This document shows, piece after piece, positions 40,809 to 47,362 of a DNA stretch of 64,000 nt. The notes under the pieces are model-generated. The model searched no databases and was not told where the DNA came from. It saw only the letters and a list, made by a program, of their open reading frames with translations. The stretch is from Chryseobacterium nakagawai (GTDB lineage: Bacteria; Bacteroidota; Bacteroidia; Flavobacteriales; Weeksellaceae): positions 1,604,501-1,668,500 of the forward strand of contig NZ_LR134386.1 of the NCBI RefSeq assembly GCF_900637665.1, written 5' to 3'. The position numbers were made by a program, and so were the translations under genes. Positions within the stretch are counted from its first letter, which is position 1, and every line of letters starts with the position of its first letter.

Positions 40809-41093
40809 ATGAAAAAATTAAGAGCAAATATGGACAGGTACTTTGACAAGTTGGACGACCGTTGGCGGGCGTTGCCCTTGCTCAAACAGCACCAATATAC
40901 GCTGTACTTCTTTGTGGGTTATCTGCTGCTTACCGTAGCGGTCATTGGCAAAGTGATGTACGATACCTCAAAGTCCGGTAACGGTATGGTCATAGAGCAT
41001 ATCGAAAACCCTGTCCTTAAAAGTAAAAATCCAGCAAGGTTGCAGGATAGTGTATCAACAATTTTAAAAAATCAGATTTATGAAAGAAAATGA
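40809..41093 (+). CDS. traL: TraL-like protein (DUF3989 type)
   Basis: 94 residues with one membrane helix (YTLYFFVGYLLLTVAVIGKV, about 30-49) after a basic cytoplasmic start (KKLRANMDRYFDKLDDRWRA). Size, topology and place between traK and traM match TraL/DUF3989. It overlaps traM by 14 bp. Confidence 0.65.
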   Translation: MKKLRANMDRYFDKLDDRWRALPLLKQHQYTLYFFVGYLLLTVAVIGKVMYDTSKSGNGMVIEHIENPVLKSKNPARLQDSVSTILKNQIYERK

Positions 41094-42417
41094 AAAAAGG
41101 GTCAGCTTTCTTGTTGAGGGAGAAGACCAAAACGGAACATCAAATCTGCCGGATAATAAAAAGAGCAATAAGGATAAGCTCAAAAAGCCAATCATATTCC
41201 TTTTGATGGGCGTAGTATTTCTCGGCTGTATGTACCTCATATTTAAACCGTCGAAAGATAAAAAGGCGGTTGAAAATATCGGGCTGAACGATGCCGTGCC
41301 GCAGGCTACGGGAGCAGGAATGCCCGATGATAAAAGCAAGGCGTATGAGCAGGAAATGCTCGAACGCAAAGAGCAGGAAAAGCGCAATGCACTGACCACG
41401 CTTTCTGATTATTGGAATACTGAAGACACTACATCTGCCGACGATGAAGGAAGTTTACCTGAAGAAGACGAAAGCAACGGCTTTGGTGGTGGTGGCAGAA
41501 ATTCGGGAAGAAACGGAAACACTGCACTAAACAGCTACCGTAATGCACAAAGCACACTGGGTTCATTTTATAATAATGACAATGCCGAAACAATGGAACT
41601 CCGTAAGCAAGTGGACGAACTGAAAGAAAAGTTGTCGGAAAAAGATGTGCCACCTGTGGCCACCGTTGACGACCAACTCAAATTAATGGAGAAATCCTAT
41701 GAAATGGCTGCAAAGTATTTGCCGCAAAATGCTAATACCGGAAATGCTGCTCCTGCCAACGGTGCAACTCCTGGGGCTGCGGGTGCTAACCAAAAAGAGC
41801 AATTTGTATCGTTCACACCAACAAGAAAGAACATTGTATCAGCCTTGTACCGTGAACCGTCGGACAGTGCCTTTGCAGCCGATTGGAGCCAAACAAAAAA
41901 CCGTGGGTTCTATACCGCAGGTTCTACTGAAGAGGTAGTACAGCCTAAAAACAGTATCAAAGCCTGTGTACACGAAGCCCAAACGGTGGTTGGCGAAACG
42001 GGTGTGCGTTTACGCCTGTTAGAGCCTGCTAAAACCCCGCAACGTACCATTCCAAAAGGAACGATTATAACGGCTAATGCAAAATTTCAGAATGGCAGGC
42101 TGCAATTAAAAGTTACCTCCGTAGAACTGGAGGGCAATATCATCCCGGTAGATATTACCATTTACGATTTGGACGGACAACAAGGCTTGTACGTTCCGTA
42201 TTCGCCGGAAATGAACGCCCTTACCGAAATGGCGGGCAATATGAGCCAGACCGGAGGAACAAGTGTAATGCTCACGCAGAATGCCGGACAACAGGTAGCG
42301 GCTGATTTAAGCCGTGGCGTGGTACAGGGGATTTCGGGCTATTTCGCCAAGAAAGTAAGAACACCAAAGGTTACGCTGAAAGCGGGCTATCAGGTCTTCC
42401 TTGTATCTAAAAAATAA
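41080..42417 (+). CDS. traM: TraM, VirB10-like protein
   Basis: 445 residues. Cytoplasmic start, one membrane helix (PIIFLLMGVVFLGCMYLIF, about 38-56), a long low-complexity linker (GGGGRNSGRNGNT and Ala/Gly repeats) and a C-terminal VirB10/TraM beta-barrel (about 250-445: TVVGETGVRLRLLEPA, TIPKGTIITANAKF). It spans the envelope and connects to TraN. Overlap with traL suggests coupled translation. Confidence 0.92.
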   Translation: MKENEKRVSFLVEGEDQNGTSNLPDNKKSNKDKLKKPIIFLLMGVVFLGCMYLIFKPSKDKKAVENIGLNDAVPQATGAGMPDDKSKAYEQEMLERKEQEKRNALTTLSDYWNTEDTTSADDEGSLPEEDESNGFGGGGRNSGRNGNTALNSYRNAQSTLGSFYNNDNAETMELRKQVDELKEKLSEKDVPPVATVDDQLKLMEKSYEMAAKYLPQNANTGNAAPANGATPGAAGANQKEQFVSFTPTRKNIVSALYREPSDSAFAADWSQTKNRGFYTAGSTEEVVQPKNSIKACVHEAQTVVGETGVRLRLLEPAKTPQRTIPKGTIITANAKFQNGRLQLKVTSVELEGNIIPVDITIYDLDGQQGLYVPYSPEMNALTEMAGNMSQTGGTSVMLTQNAGQQVAADLSRGVVQGISGYFAKKVRTPKVTLKAGYQVFLVSKK

Positions 42418-42441
42418 TGTTGAACTCAAATAAATAAAACA

Positions 42442-43341
42442 ATGAAAAATCATTTAAAAACCTTTTGGGCTATTGCCCTGATACTCGGCTTTGCCGTAAC
42501 AACTTATGCACAGGACAGTGCAACTGCAAAAACACCGCTTGCATTGGGCAAGATAGAACCGTACCGTATGGAAGTGACCTACGATAAAACTTCGCACCTG
42601 ATTTTCCCGACCGCTATCCGTTACGTGGATTTGGGCAGCGAATACCTGATTGCAGGTAAGGCTGAAGATGCCGAAAACGTATTGCGTGTAAAAGCATCGG
42701 TAAGGGACTTTGAGCCGGAAACGAATTTTTCCGTTATCACGAATGACGGGCGTTTTTACAGCTTCAACGTGTATTACAGTTTCTACCCGGAGGCTTTGAG
42801 CTACGACCTGCTCACAATGCAAAAAGCGGTGGATAAAGCCAAAGGTAACGATGTGCTTTTTGAGGAACTGGGCAACAATTCTCCCTCACTGGCAGGCTTG
42901 CTTTTGGAAACCATTTACAAGAAAGATAAGCGCATTGTAAAGCATATCGGGGCTAAGAGTTTCGGCATTCAGTTTATCCTGAAAGGGATTTACATACACA
43001 ACGGCAAATACTATTTCCATACGGAATTGAGAAACCGTACCAATGTGCCTTTCGAGATTGATTTTATCAATTTCAAAGTCGTGGATAAAAAGGTAGCCAA
43101 ACGCACCGTAGTCCAGGAACGCCCTTTAACTCCTTTGAGAACTTACAAGCCATTGGACGGTATTGCCGGAAAATCGACCGAACAAAATGTTTTCCTGTTA
43201 GACCAGTTTACCATTGCCGATGATAAGGTGTTGCTGATTGAGATTTTCGAGAAAAACGGCGGCAGGCATCAAACATTGCAGGTCGAAAATTCCGACCTAA
43301 TCAAAGCCCGTTTGATTGACGATATGCACCTAAAATTTTAA
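42442..43341 (+). CDS. traN: TraN, VirB9-like protein (DUF4138)
   Basis: 299 residues with signal peptide (ends VTTYAQ, about 23). Motifs PYRMEVTYDKTSHLIFPTAI (about 39-58) and YIHNGKYYFHTELRNRTNV are typical of TraN/DUF4138. Outer-membrane-associated channel component analogous to VirB9. Follows traM by 24 bp. Confidence 0.92.
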   Translation: MKNHLKTFWAIALILGFAVTTYAQDSATAKTPLALGKIEPYRMEVTYDKTSHLIFPTAIRYVDLGSEYLIAGKAEDAENVLRVKASVRDFEPETNFSVITNDGRFYSFNVYYSFYPEALSYDLLTMQKAVDKAKGNDVLFEELGNNSPSLAGLLLETIYKKDKRIVKHIGAKSFGIQFILKGIYIHNGKYYFHTELRNRTNVPFEIDFINFKVVDKKVAKRTVVQERPLTPLRTYKPLDGIAGKSTEQNVFLLDQFTIADDKVLLIEIFEKNGGRHQTLQVENSDLIKARLIDDMHLKF

Positions 43342-43361
43342 TAACCCTTTAAAGCAAGAAT

Positions 43362-43922
43362 ATGAAAAAGTGTATCTATACCGTGCTGTTTGTCCTGATA
43401 GGCATCACGGCTGCACAGGCACAAAGGATGCTGCCGAAGCAGAAGGGATTGGAAATAAGTGCAGGTGTATTTTCCAATGATAAGATTGGCAATGATTACT
43501 ACATCAGCGCAGCAATGACCATAAACGGTAAGAATGGTAACTATCAGCTTTGGGCGTTGGAATATACCCACCAGTACCACGATTACAAAGACCTGCGCAT
43601 ACCGCAGGAAACCTATTCCACAGAGGGCGGTTACAGCTTCTTTTTGTTGGGAGATGCCCGTAAGAACATTACGCTGAATTTCGCCGTAACGGGCGTGGTC
43701 GGTTACGAAACCATCAACCGGGGCGAAACAATGTTGTACGACGGTGCGAAGATATTGAACGAAGATAATTTTATCTACGGAGCAGGCGGTCGCCTCACTT
43801 TTGAAACGTACCTGTCCGACCGTTTTGTATTAGTCCTGCAAGGGCGTACAAAAGTGCTTTGGGGTACTGACTTACAACAGTTCCGACCATCGGCAGGTGT
43901 GGGATTAAGGTTTAACTTTTAA
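43362..43922 (+). CDS. traO: TraO conjugal transfer protein
   Basis: 186 residues with signal peptide (ends AAQAQ, about 20). Beta-strand-rich, with LPKQKGLEISAGVFSND and the end SAGVGLRFNF, a terminal aromatic residue as in outer-membrane proteins. This is the TraO family of Bacteroidota conjugative transposons. Probably an outer-membrane beta-barrel or channel accessory. It ends 13 bp before traQ. Confidence 0.88.
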   Translation: MKKCIYTVLFVLIGITAAQAQRMLPKQKGLEISAGVFSNDKIGNDYYISAAMTINGKNGNYQLWALEYTHQYHDYKDLRIPQETYSTEGGYSFFLLGDARKNITLNFAVTGVVGYETINRGETMLYDGAKILNEDNFIYGAGGRLTFETYLSDRFVLVLQGRTKVLWGTDLQQFRPSAGVGLRFNF

Positions 43923-43934
43923 AACGTAAAAACG

Positions 43935-44384
43935 ATGATTACATTATTCAATAAATTCAGAACAGGGCTACTGCCATTGTATGTATTCCTGACAATCCTC
44001 ACAGCTTCGGTTACGTTGGTATCTTGCAGCAAAGATGATGACCTCGAAATACAGAACAATTTTCCTTTCGAGGTCAATGTAATGCCAGTGCCTAAAGATG
44101 TAGCCAACGAGCAGACCGTAGAAATACGCATTACCATACAGCGTACAGGCAATTACAGCAATACGCAGTATTTTCTCCGCTATTTCCAGTTTGACGGGCA
44201 GGGAACTTTGCAATACTACAACGAACCGCCATATCTGCCCAATGACCTGTACCAATTACCAACGGAACAGTTCAGATTGTATTACACTTCGACATCTGCC
44301 GTATCACAGTCCTTTGATGTTTGGATTTCGGACAGCTTCGGGAATGAAAAGCAGATAAGTTTTCAGTTTAACAGCAGCGATTAA
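43935..44384 (+). CDS. traQ: TraQ (DUF3872) lipoprotein
   Basis: 149 residues. The signal peptide ends in the lipobox TLVSC (about 33). The mature domain is Ig-like and beta-rich (FPFEVNVMPVPKDVANEQ, YFLRYFQFDGQGTL, DVWISDSFGNEKQ), as in DUF3872/TraQ. Last gene of the tra operon; a strong hairpin follows. Confidence 0.85.
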   Translation: MITLFNKFRTGLLPLYVFLTILTASVTLVSCSKDDDLEIQNNFPFEVNVMPVPKDVANEQTVEIRITIQRTGNYSNTQYFLRYFQFDGQGTLQYYNEPPYLPNDLYQLPTEQFRLYYTSTSAVSQSFDVWISDSFGNEKQISFQFNSSD

Positions 44385-44405
44385 AAGGAATATTTCAGTT
44401 TGTAA

Positions 44406-44436
44406 AAAACGGCTTGTCTTTTTGATAAGCCGTTTT
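44406..44436 (+). terminator. Rho-independent terminator after traQ
   Basis: Perfect 10-bp stem (AAAACGGCTT, 44406-44415, with 44427-44436) and an 11-nt loop, with T-richness at the 3' side. It begins 22 bp after the traQ stop codon and closes the tra operon. Confidence 0.75.
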
Positions 44437-44524
44437 CTATTTACAGGGTGTTTGCTTAGGTGCGTTTTAACGGTTCATCAATATTTCTTAAATTTATACT
44501 TGTGAAATTAAAAAATGTGAGGAT

Positions 44525-44797
44525 ATGGTTTCATCATTAGTTATTGGGATAATATTTTTGGTTGCGGGCTTAGCACTTCGTTACTGGATTAACAGAAGAA
44601 AGTTTTACAGGCGCAGCCCTATGGCAGCAGAGGGCTTTTCTTCTTATGAAAGCTCGGTCTTCATTAAATTTATTGAAAGGGTTGGTAAATGGGTAGCGTA
44701 TGCGCTGATTATATTCGGGCTGTTATCGCTATGGGTTTACTCCCGTGAAAAAAAAGATAAGGCAGCGGTAAATACCGAACAACCTGCCCAACGTTGA
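44525..44797 (+). CDS. Small two-helix membrane protein
   Basis: 90 residues with two membrane helices (SLVIGIIFLVAGLALRYWI, about 4-22; WVAYALIIFGLLSLWVY, about 53-69) and a basic loop (NRRKFYRRSP). Some relatives carry the label molybdenum ABC permease, which is not supported by size or motifs. It follows the tra operon terminator and probably has its own promoter. It is a frequent neighbour of tra genes in Bacteroidota ICEs. Function unknown. Confidence 0.65.
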   Translation: MVSSLVIGIIFLVAGLALRYWINRRKFYRRSPMAAEGFSSYESSVFIKFIERVGKWVAYALIIFGLLSLWVYSREKKDKAAVNTEQPAQR

Positions 44798-44815
44798 TTT
44801 TATACTTTTCACAAC

Positions 44816-45613
44816 TTATAGCAAAGTGCAGATAATCAAAATTACGCTAATGACTATCAGCCCCCAATAAACATATTTGAAAAATTCCCCGTCTTTTAAT
44901 TGATGATTTAAGTATCTGCCTAAAAATATAGCAGGAATAGTTGTAACCAGTGAAATCAAAAAATATGTATTCACTTGCGGGGTAACAAGTCCTTTAGCAT
45001 AATATCCTACCACACTTATAAGGCTAACGGGCAGGAAATAAGCCTGCAATGTAGCCCTGAAATATTTTGGGTTCCATTGCCTTAAATTCCCATATACAAC
45101 CAATGGCGGACCATTCAGACCGTATGCTCCGCCAAATATTCCCGATAAAAAGCCACAGACAAAAAGCCAAAACTTATTGTCCTCCTTTAATACTTTATTG
45201 CTATTGAAATAAAGCGAATACAGGGAATACAATATTATCAATATCCCAAGCCCTGTTTTTAACAAAATTTCATTTCCATACAGCAGAATGATGATACCAA
45301 TAGGTACACCAAGTGCGGCATATAAAATCAGCCATTTGGCACTGTAAAAATGGATTTTTTTATGGTCTTGCACCACAATTACCAGTGCGATAGCTACGGA
45401 CAGCATAACAGATAAGGGAACGGCTATATCCGCTGGTAGGAAAAAAAGAAAAAGCGGAACGGCAACTAACGCTTCGCCAAACCCTAATGTGGAGCGTACT
45501 AAAGATGCTATGAAACTAATGATAAGGATAATAAAATTGTCAATACGGAATATGTTTTGATTATTTTTTGAAAATCCAAATTTACAAAAATTGCTGACGG
45601 TATAGTAATTCAC
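44816..45613 (-). CDS. TauE/SafE-type sulfite exporter family permease
   Basis: 265 residues with about eight membrane helices and the TSUP signature RSTLGFGEALVAVPLF at about 41-56, repeated in the second half as GIFGGAYGLNGPPLVVYG (about 160). TSUP proteins transport sulfite, sulfonates or other small anions. The N-terminal 25 residues before the first helix are polar and may be non-coding if a later non-ATG start is used. It diverges from the excisionase-like genes, with a bipartite ICE site in between. Cargo function in the ICE is unclear. Confidence 0.85.
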   Translation of the reverse strand: MNYYTVSNFCKFGFSKNNQNIFRIDNFIILIISFIASLVRSTLGFGEALVAVPLFLFFLPADIAVPLSVMLSVAIALVIVVQDHKKIHFYSAKWLILYAALGVPIGIIILLYGNEILLKTGLGILIILYSLYSLYFNSNKVLKEDNKFWLFVCGFLSGIFGGAYGLNGPPLVVYGNLRQWNPKYFRATLQAYFLPVSLISVVGYYAKGLVTPQVNTYFLISLVTTIPAIFLGRYLNHQLKDGEFFKYVYWGLIVISVILIICTLL

Positions 45614-45616
45614 TAC

Positions 45617-45649
45617 GCCAAACAGTGCCTTTCAACGCCACTGACTGCA
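45617..45649 (+). promoter_or_regulatory. Bipartite ICE site, copy e (before the excisionase-like genes)
   Basis: GCCAAACAGTGCC (one mismatch) at 45617-45629 and, 20 bp after the first half, GCCACTGACTGCA at 45637-45649. It begins 96 bp upstream of the 45713 start codon, nearly the same distance as copy a before mobC (95 bp). A TAAATTCG element lies 62 bp after its first base; copy a has TAAATTCA at 61 bp. Confidence 0.6.
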
Positions 45650-45712
45650 ACCTATCCCAATCCTGAAATAAGCCTTTATAAATTCGACTTCCACAGCAAA
45701 ATTGAGCAAACA

Positions 45713-46024
45713 ATGGAAGTTATCGCAATACAAAAATCCGCACTGGACGGAATGAAAAATGAGCTAAAAGCACTTTTGGAACTGACCGAAAATGCCACGA
45801 AAAAATACACGCCAATTTTCGCAGAAGAGCAATGGCTCGATAACCAGGAAGTGTGTCTGATGATGAACATTACCAAAAGGACTTTACAGACCTATAAGGA
45901 CAAAGGCTTGCTGCCTTATTCCAAACTGAACCGCAAGAACTATTATAAACGCTCGGATGTGCAGGCTTTACTCGAAGCCGGACAGCCGTACAATACTGCC
46001 GAAAATGGATTTATTCACGAATGA
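45713..46024 (+). CDS. HTH protein, excisionase-like, first of a tandem pair
   Basis: 103 residues. A helical N-terminus is followed by a MerR/excisionase-type helix-turn-helix (EEQWLDNQEVCLMMNITKRT, then LQTYKDKGLLPYSK and YYKRSDVQALLE at about 80-91). Proteins of this type in Bacteroides elements (Xis2c/Xis2d class) promote excision. It overlaps the next gene by 20 bp and is preceded by a bipartite site. Confidence 0.82.
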   Translation: MEVIAIQKSALDGMKNELKALLELTENATKKYTPIFAEEQWLDNQEVCLMMNITKRTLQTYKDKGLLPYSKLNRKNYYKRSDVQALLEAGQPYNTAENGFIHE

Positions 46025-46304
46025 CAATGAGGAAATCATCGCCCACAGGGAAATGATTACACAGCTACGCAGCCGTATTGAAAGCATATTGAAAAACTAT
46101 CGTCCTGTAATGAACGGAGAAATATACCTTTCGGGCGAAGATGTGTGCAAGCTGCTCCATATCAGCAAGCGGACTTTGCAGCAATACAGGGATGATAATA
46201 TCCTGCCGTATATACAAATAGGCGGTAAGATTATTTACAAGGAAAGCGATATTATGACCATACTGGAGCAAAATTATATTACACAAAAAACAGTTTGGCT
46301 GTAA
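46005..46304 (+). CDS. HTH protein, excisionase-like, second of the pair
   Basis: 99 residues from the start at 46005 (MDLFTNDNEEIIAH). A longer start at 45957 lies deep inside the first gene and is less likely. It repeats the pattern of its neighbour: LSGEDVCKLLHISKRTLQQY then YKESDIMTILEQNY. The pair may bind cooperatively to bend DNA for excision. A duplicated ancestral gene is likely. Confidence 0.82.
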   Translation: MDLFTNDNEEIIAHREMITQLRSRIESILKNYRPVMNGEIYLSGEDVCKLLHISKRTLQQYRDDNILPYIQIGGKIIYKESDIMTILEQNYITQKTVWL

Positions 46305-46329
46305 TCTTTTTTGTACTATATGCGGGCAA

Positions 46330-46352
46330 AAAGATACGAGTTTAGTATCTTT
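46330..46352 (+). terminator. Hairpin after the excisionase-like pair
   Basis: 8-bp perfect stem (AAAGATAC with GTATCTTT, 46330-46337 and 46345-46352) and a 7-nt loop, 26 bp after the stop codon. The right arm contains TATCTTTG, which also fits the -7 promoter consensus TAnnTTTG, so the site may instead promote transcription of the structured region at 46400. Both readings are plausible. Confidence 0.4.
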
Positions 46353-46399
46353 GCTATTGAAAATATAGAAAATACTTAAAGTGTTTTTGCTTTAAGTCC

Positions 46400-46511
46400 C
46401 ACATTGAAAACTGGTAATTTTTAGACAACGGGACATAATAAGTAAGAACGCTCACGTCAAAGGCGTGGGCGCTCGCTTATTCGTTGTCGGGCATACCAGT
46501 GCCTCAATGTG
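46400..46511 (+). ncRNA. Candidate structured RNA (five stacked helices)
   Basis: One long interrupted hairpin of 112 nt. The helices are nested: CACATTGA/TCAATGTG (46400-46407 with 46504-46511), ACTGGTA/TACCAGT (46410-46416 with 46494-46500), GACAACG/CGTTGTC (46424-46430 with 46482-46488), AATAAG/CTTATT (46437-46442 with 46476-46481) and CGCTCACG/CGTGGGCG with one G-U pair (46449-46456 with 46464-46471). All other pairs are Watson-Crick. A second hairpin with a U-rich loop (AGCCT/AGGCT and CGC/GCG, 46526-46553) follows directly. No open reading frame fits. I do not recognise a known RNA family. It lies between the excisionase-like genes and the 46578 gene. Confidence 0.65.
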
Positions 46512-46577
46512 CGGTAAGTGTAGTTAGCCTACGCTCTTTTTTTTGCGCAGGCTTCCACAACCTAAAACATTAAGGCT

Positions 46578-46856
46578 ATGGACAGCAAAGATATATTTTA
46601 CCCCGAATTTGAACATCCTGCATCGCAATTATCGGCATTCTCTCTCTGTATTGATGTTTTTATTATATCCCTTAAAAATGGGGAAATTGTAAGTTTTAAA
46701 CCTAACGAGATAGCACCTTTCAAAGAATGGCTTGACCGTTTTAAAGTTAGGAATATTGCGGTCAATGATGGCATACCTCACGCTAATCGAACGGCAAATT
46801 TATCTAAAGCTCCCAATGGATTTTTTAACCTTATCAAAAGAAGCAAAAGAAAATGA
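46578..46856 (+). CDS. Small unknown protein coupled to the response regulator
   Basis: 92 residues, no signal or membrane segment. The N-terminus DIFYPEFEHPASQLSAF and the end FNLIKRSKRK give no domain match that I know. The gene overlaps the response regulator by 4 bp (ATGA), which argues for a real, coupled gene. It could be a small partner of the receiver protein. Confidence 0.6.
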   Translation: MDSKDIFYPEFEHPASQLSAFSLCIDVFIISLKNGEIVSFKPNEIAPFKEWLDRFKVRNIAVNDGIPHANRTANLSKAPNGFFNLIKRSKRK

Positions 46857-47296
46857 GCAAAGAAACAATTAAAGTGGCGATGATAGACGACCACGATATG
46901 CTAAGAAAGGGTATCTGCGACTTTCTAATGGGTTTTGGTTTTGAAATATTATTTGAAGCAGAGAACGGCAAAGCTGCGATGGAAAAAATGGAACAAAGCG
47001 AAGTTATTCCCGATGTGATGGTCGTTGATATAAATATGCCTGTGATGAATGGATTTGAAACCGCAAAAGCATTATCTGAAAATTATCCGCAAGCCAAAAT
47101 ACTGGCATTTAGCATAAACGATGATGTGCAGGATGTGGTAAAGATGCTTCAACGTGGAGCAAAAGGCTATATACTCAAAGGCGCAGACCCCGAAGAACTT
47201 AAAAAAGCCATAACCGTTATAAACGACGGAGGGCGATATTTCAGTGCAGGTGTTGCTGAAGTAGCCAAAGAATATTATAAGCAGTTTCCGCAATAG
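46853..47296 (+). CDS. Orphan response-regulator receiver protein
   Basis: 147 residues. A complete receiver domain (about 6-125): acidic pocket IDDHDM, phosphoacceptor Asp59 in VVDINMPVMNG, switch Ser in ILAFSINDD, and Lys in GYILKGADPEEL. Beyond residue 125 it has only about 20 residues, without the NarL-type helix-turn-helix usual in this subfamily. It may act by protein-protein contacts, or be truncated. No histidine kinase is present in the window. It is followed by a hairpin and then the IS1182 insertion. Confidence 0.85.
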   Translation: MSKETIKVAMIDDHDMLRKGICDFLMGFGFEILFEAENGKAAMEKMEQSEVIPDVMVVDINMPVMNGFETAKALSENYPQAKILAFSINDDVQDVVKMLQRGAKGYILKGADPEELKKAITVINDGGRYFSAGVAEVAKEYYKQFPQ

Positions 47297-47308
47297 CAGG
47301 TTTCTTTG

Positions 47309-47345
47309 TTACTTTCTTTTCCGCCGAACTCACGAAAGAAAGTAA
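47309..47345 (+). terminator. Hairpin after the response regulator
   Basis: Perfect 11-bp stem (TTACTTTCTTT at 47309-47319 with 47335-47345) and a 15-nt loop, 12 bp after the stop codon. No clear U-run, but the stem length is suggestive. Confidence 0.5.
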
Positions 47346-47362
47346 TCCCACAATTATAAATA

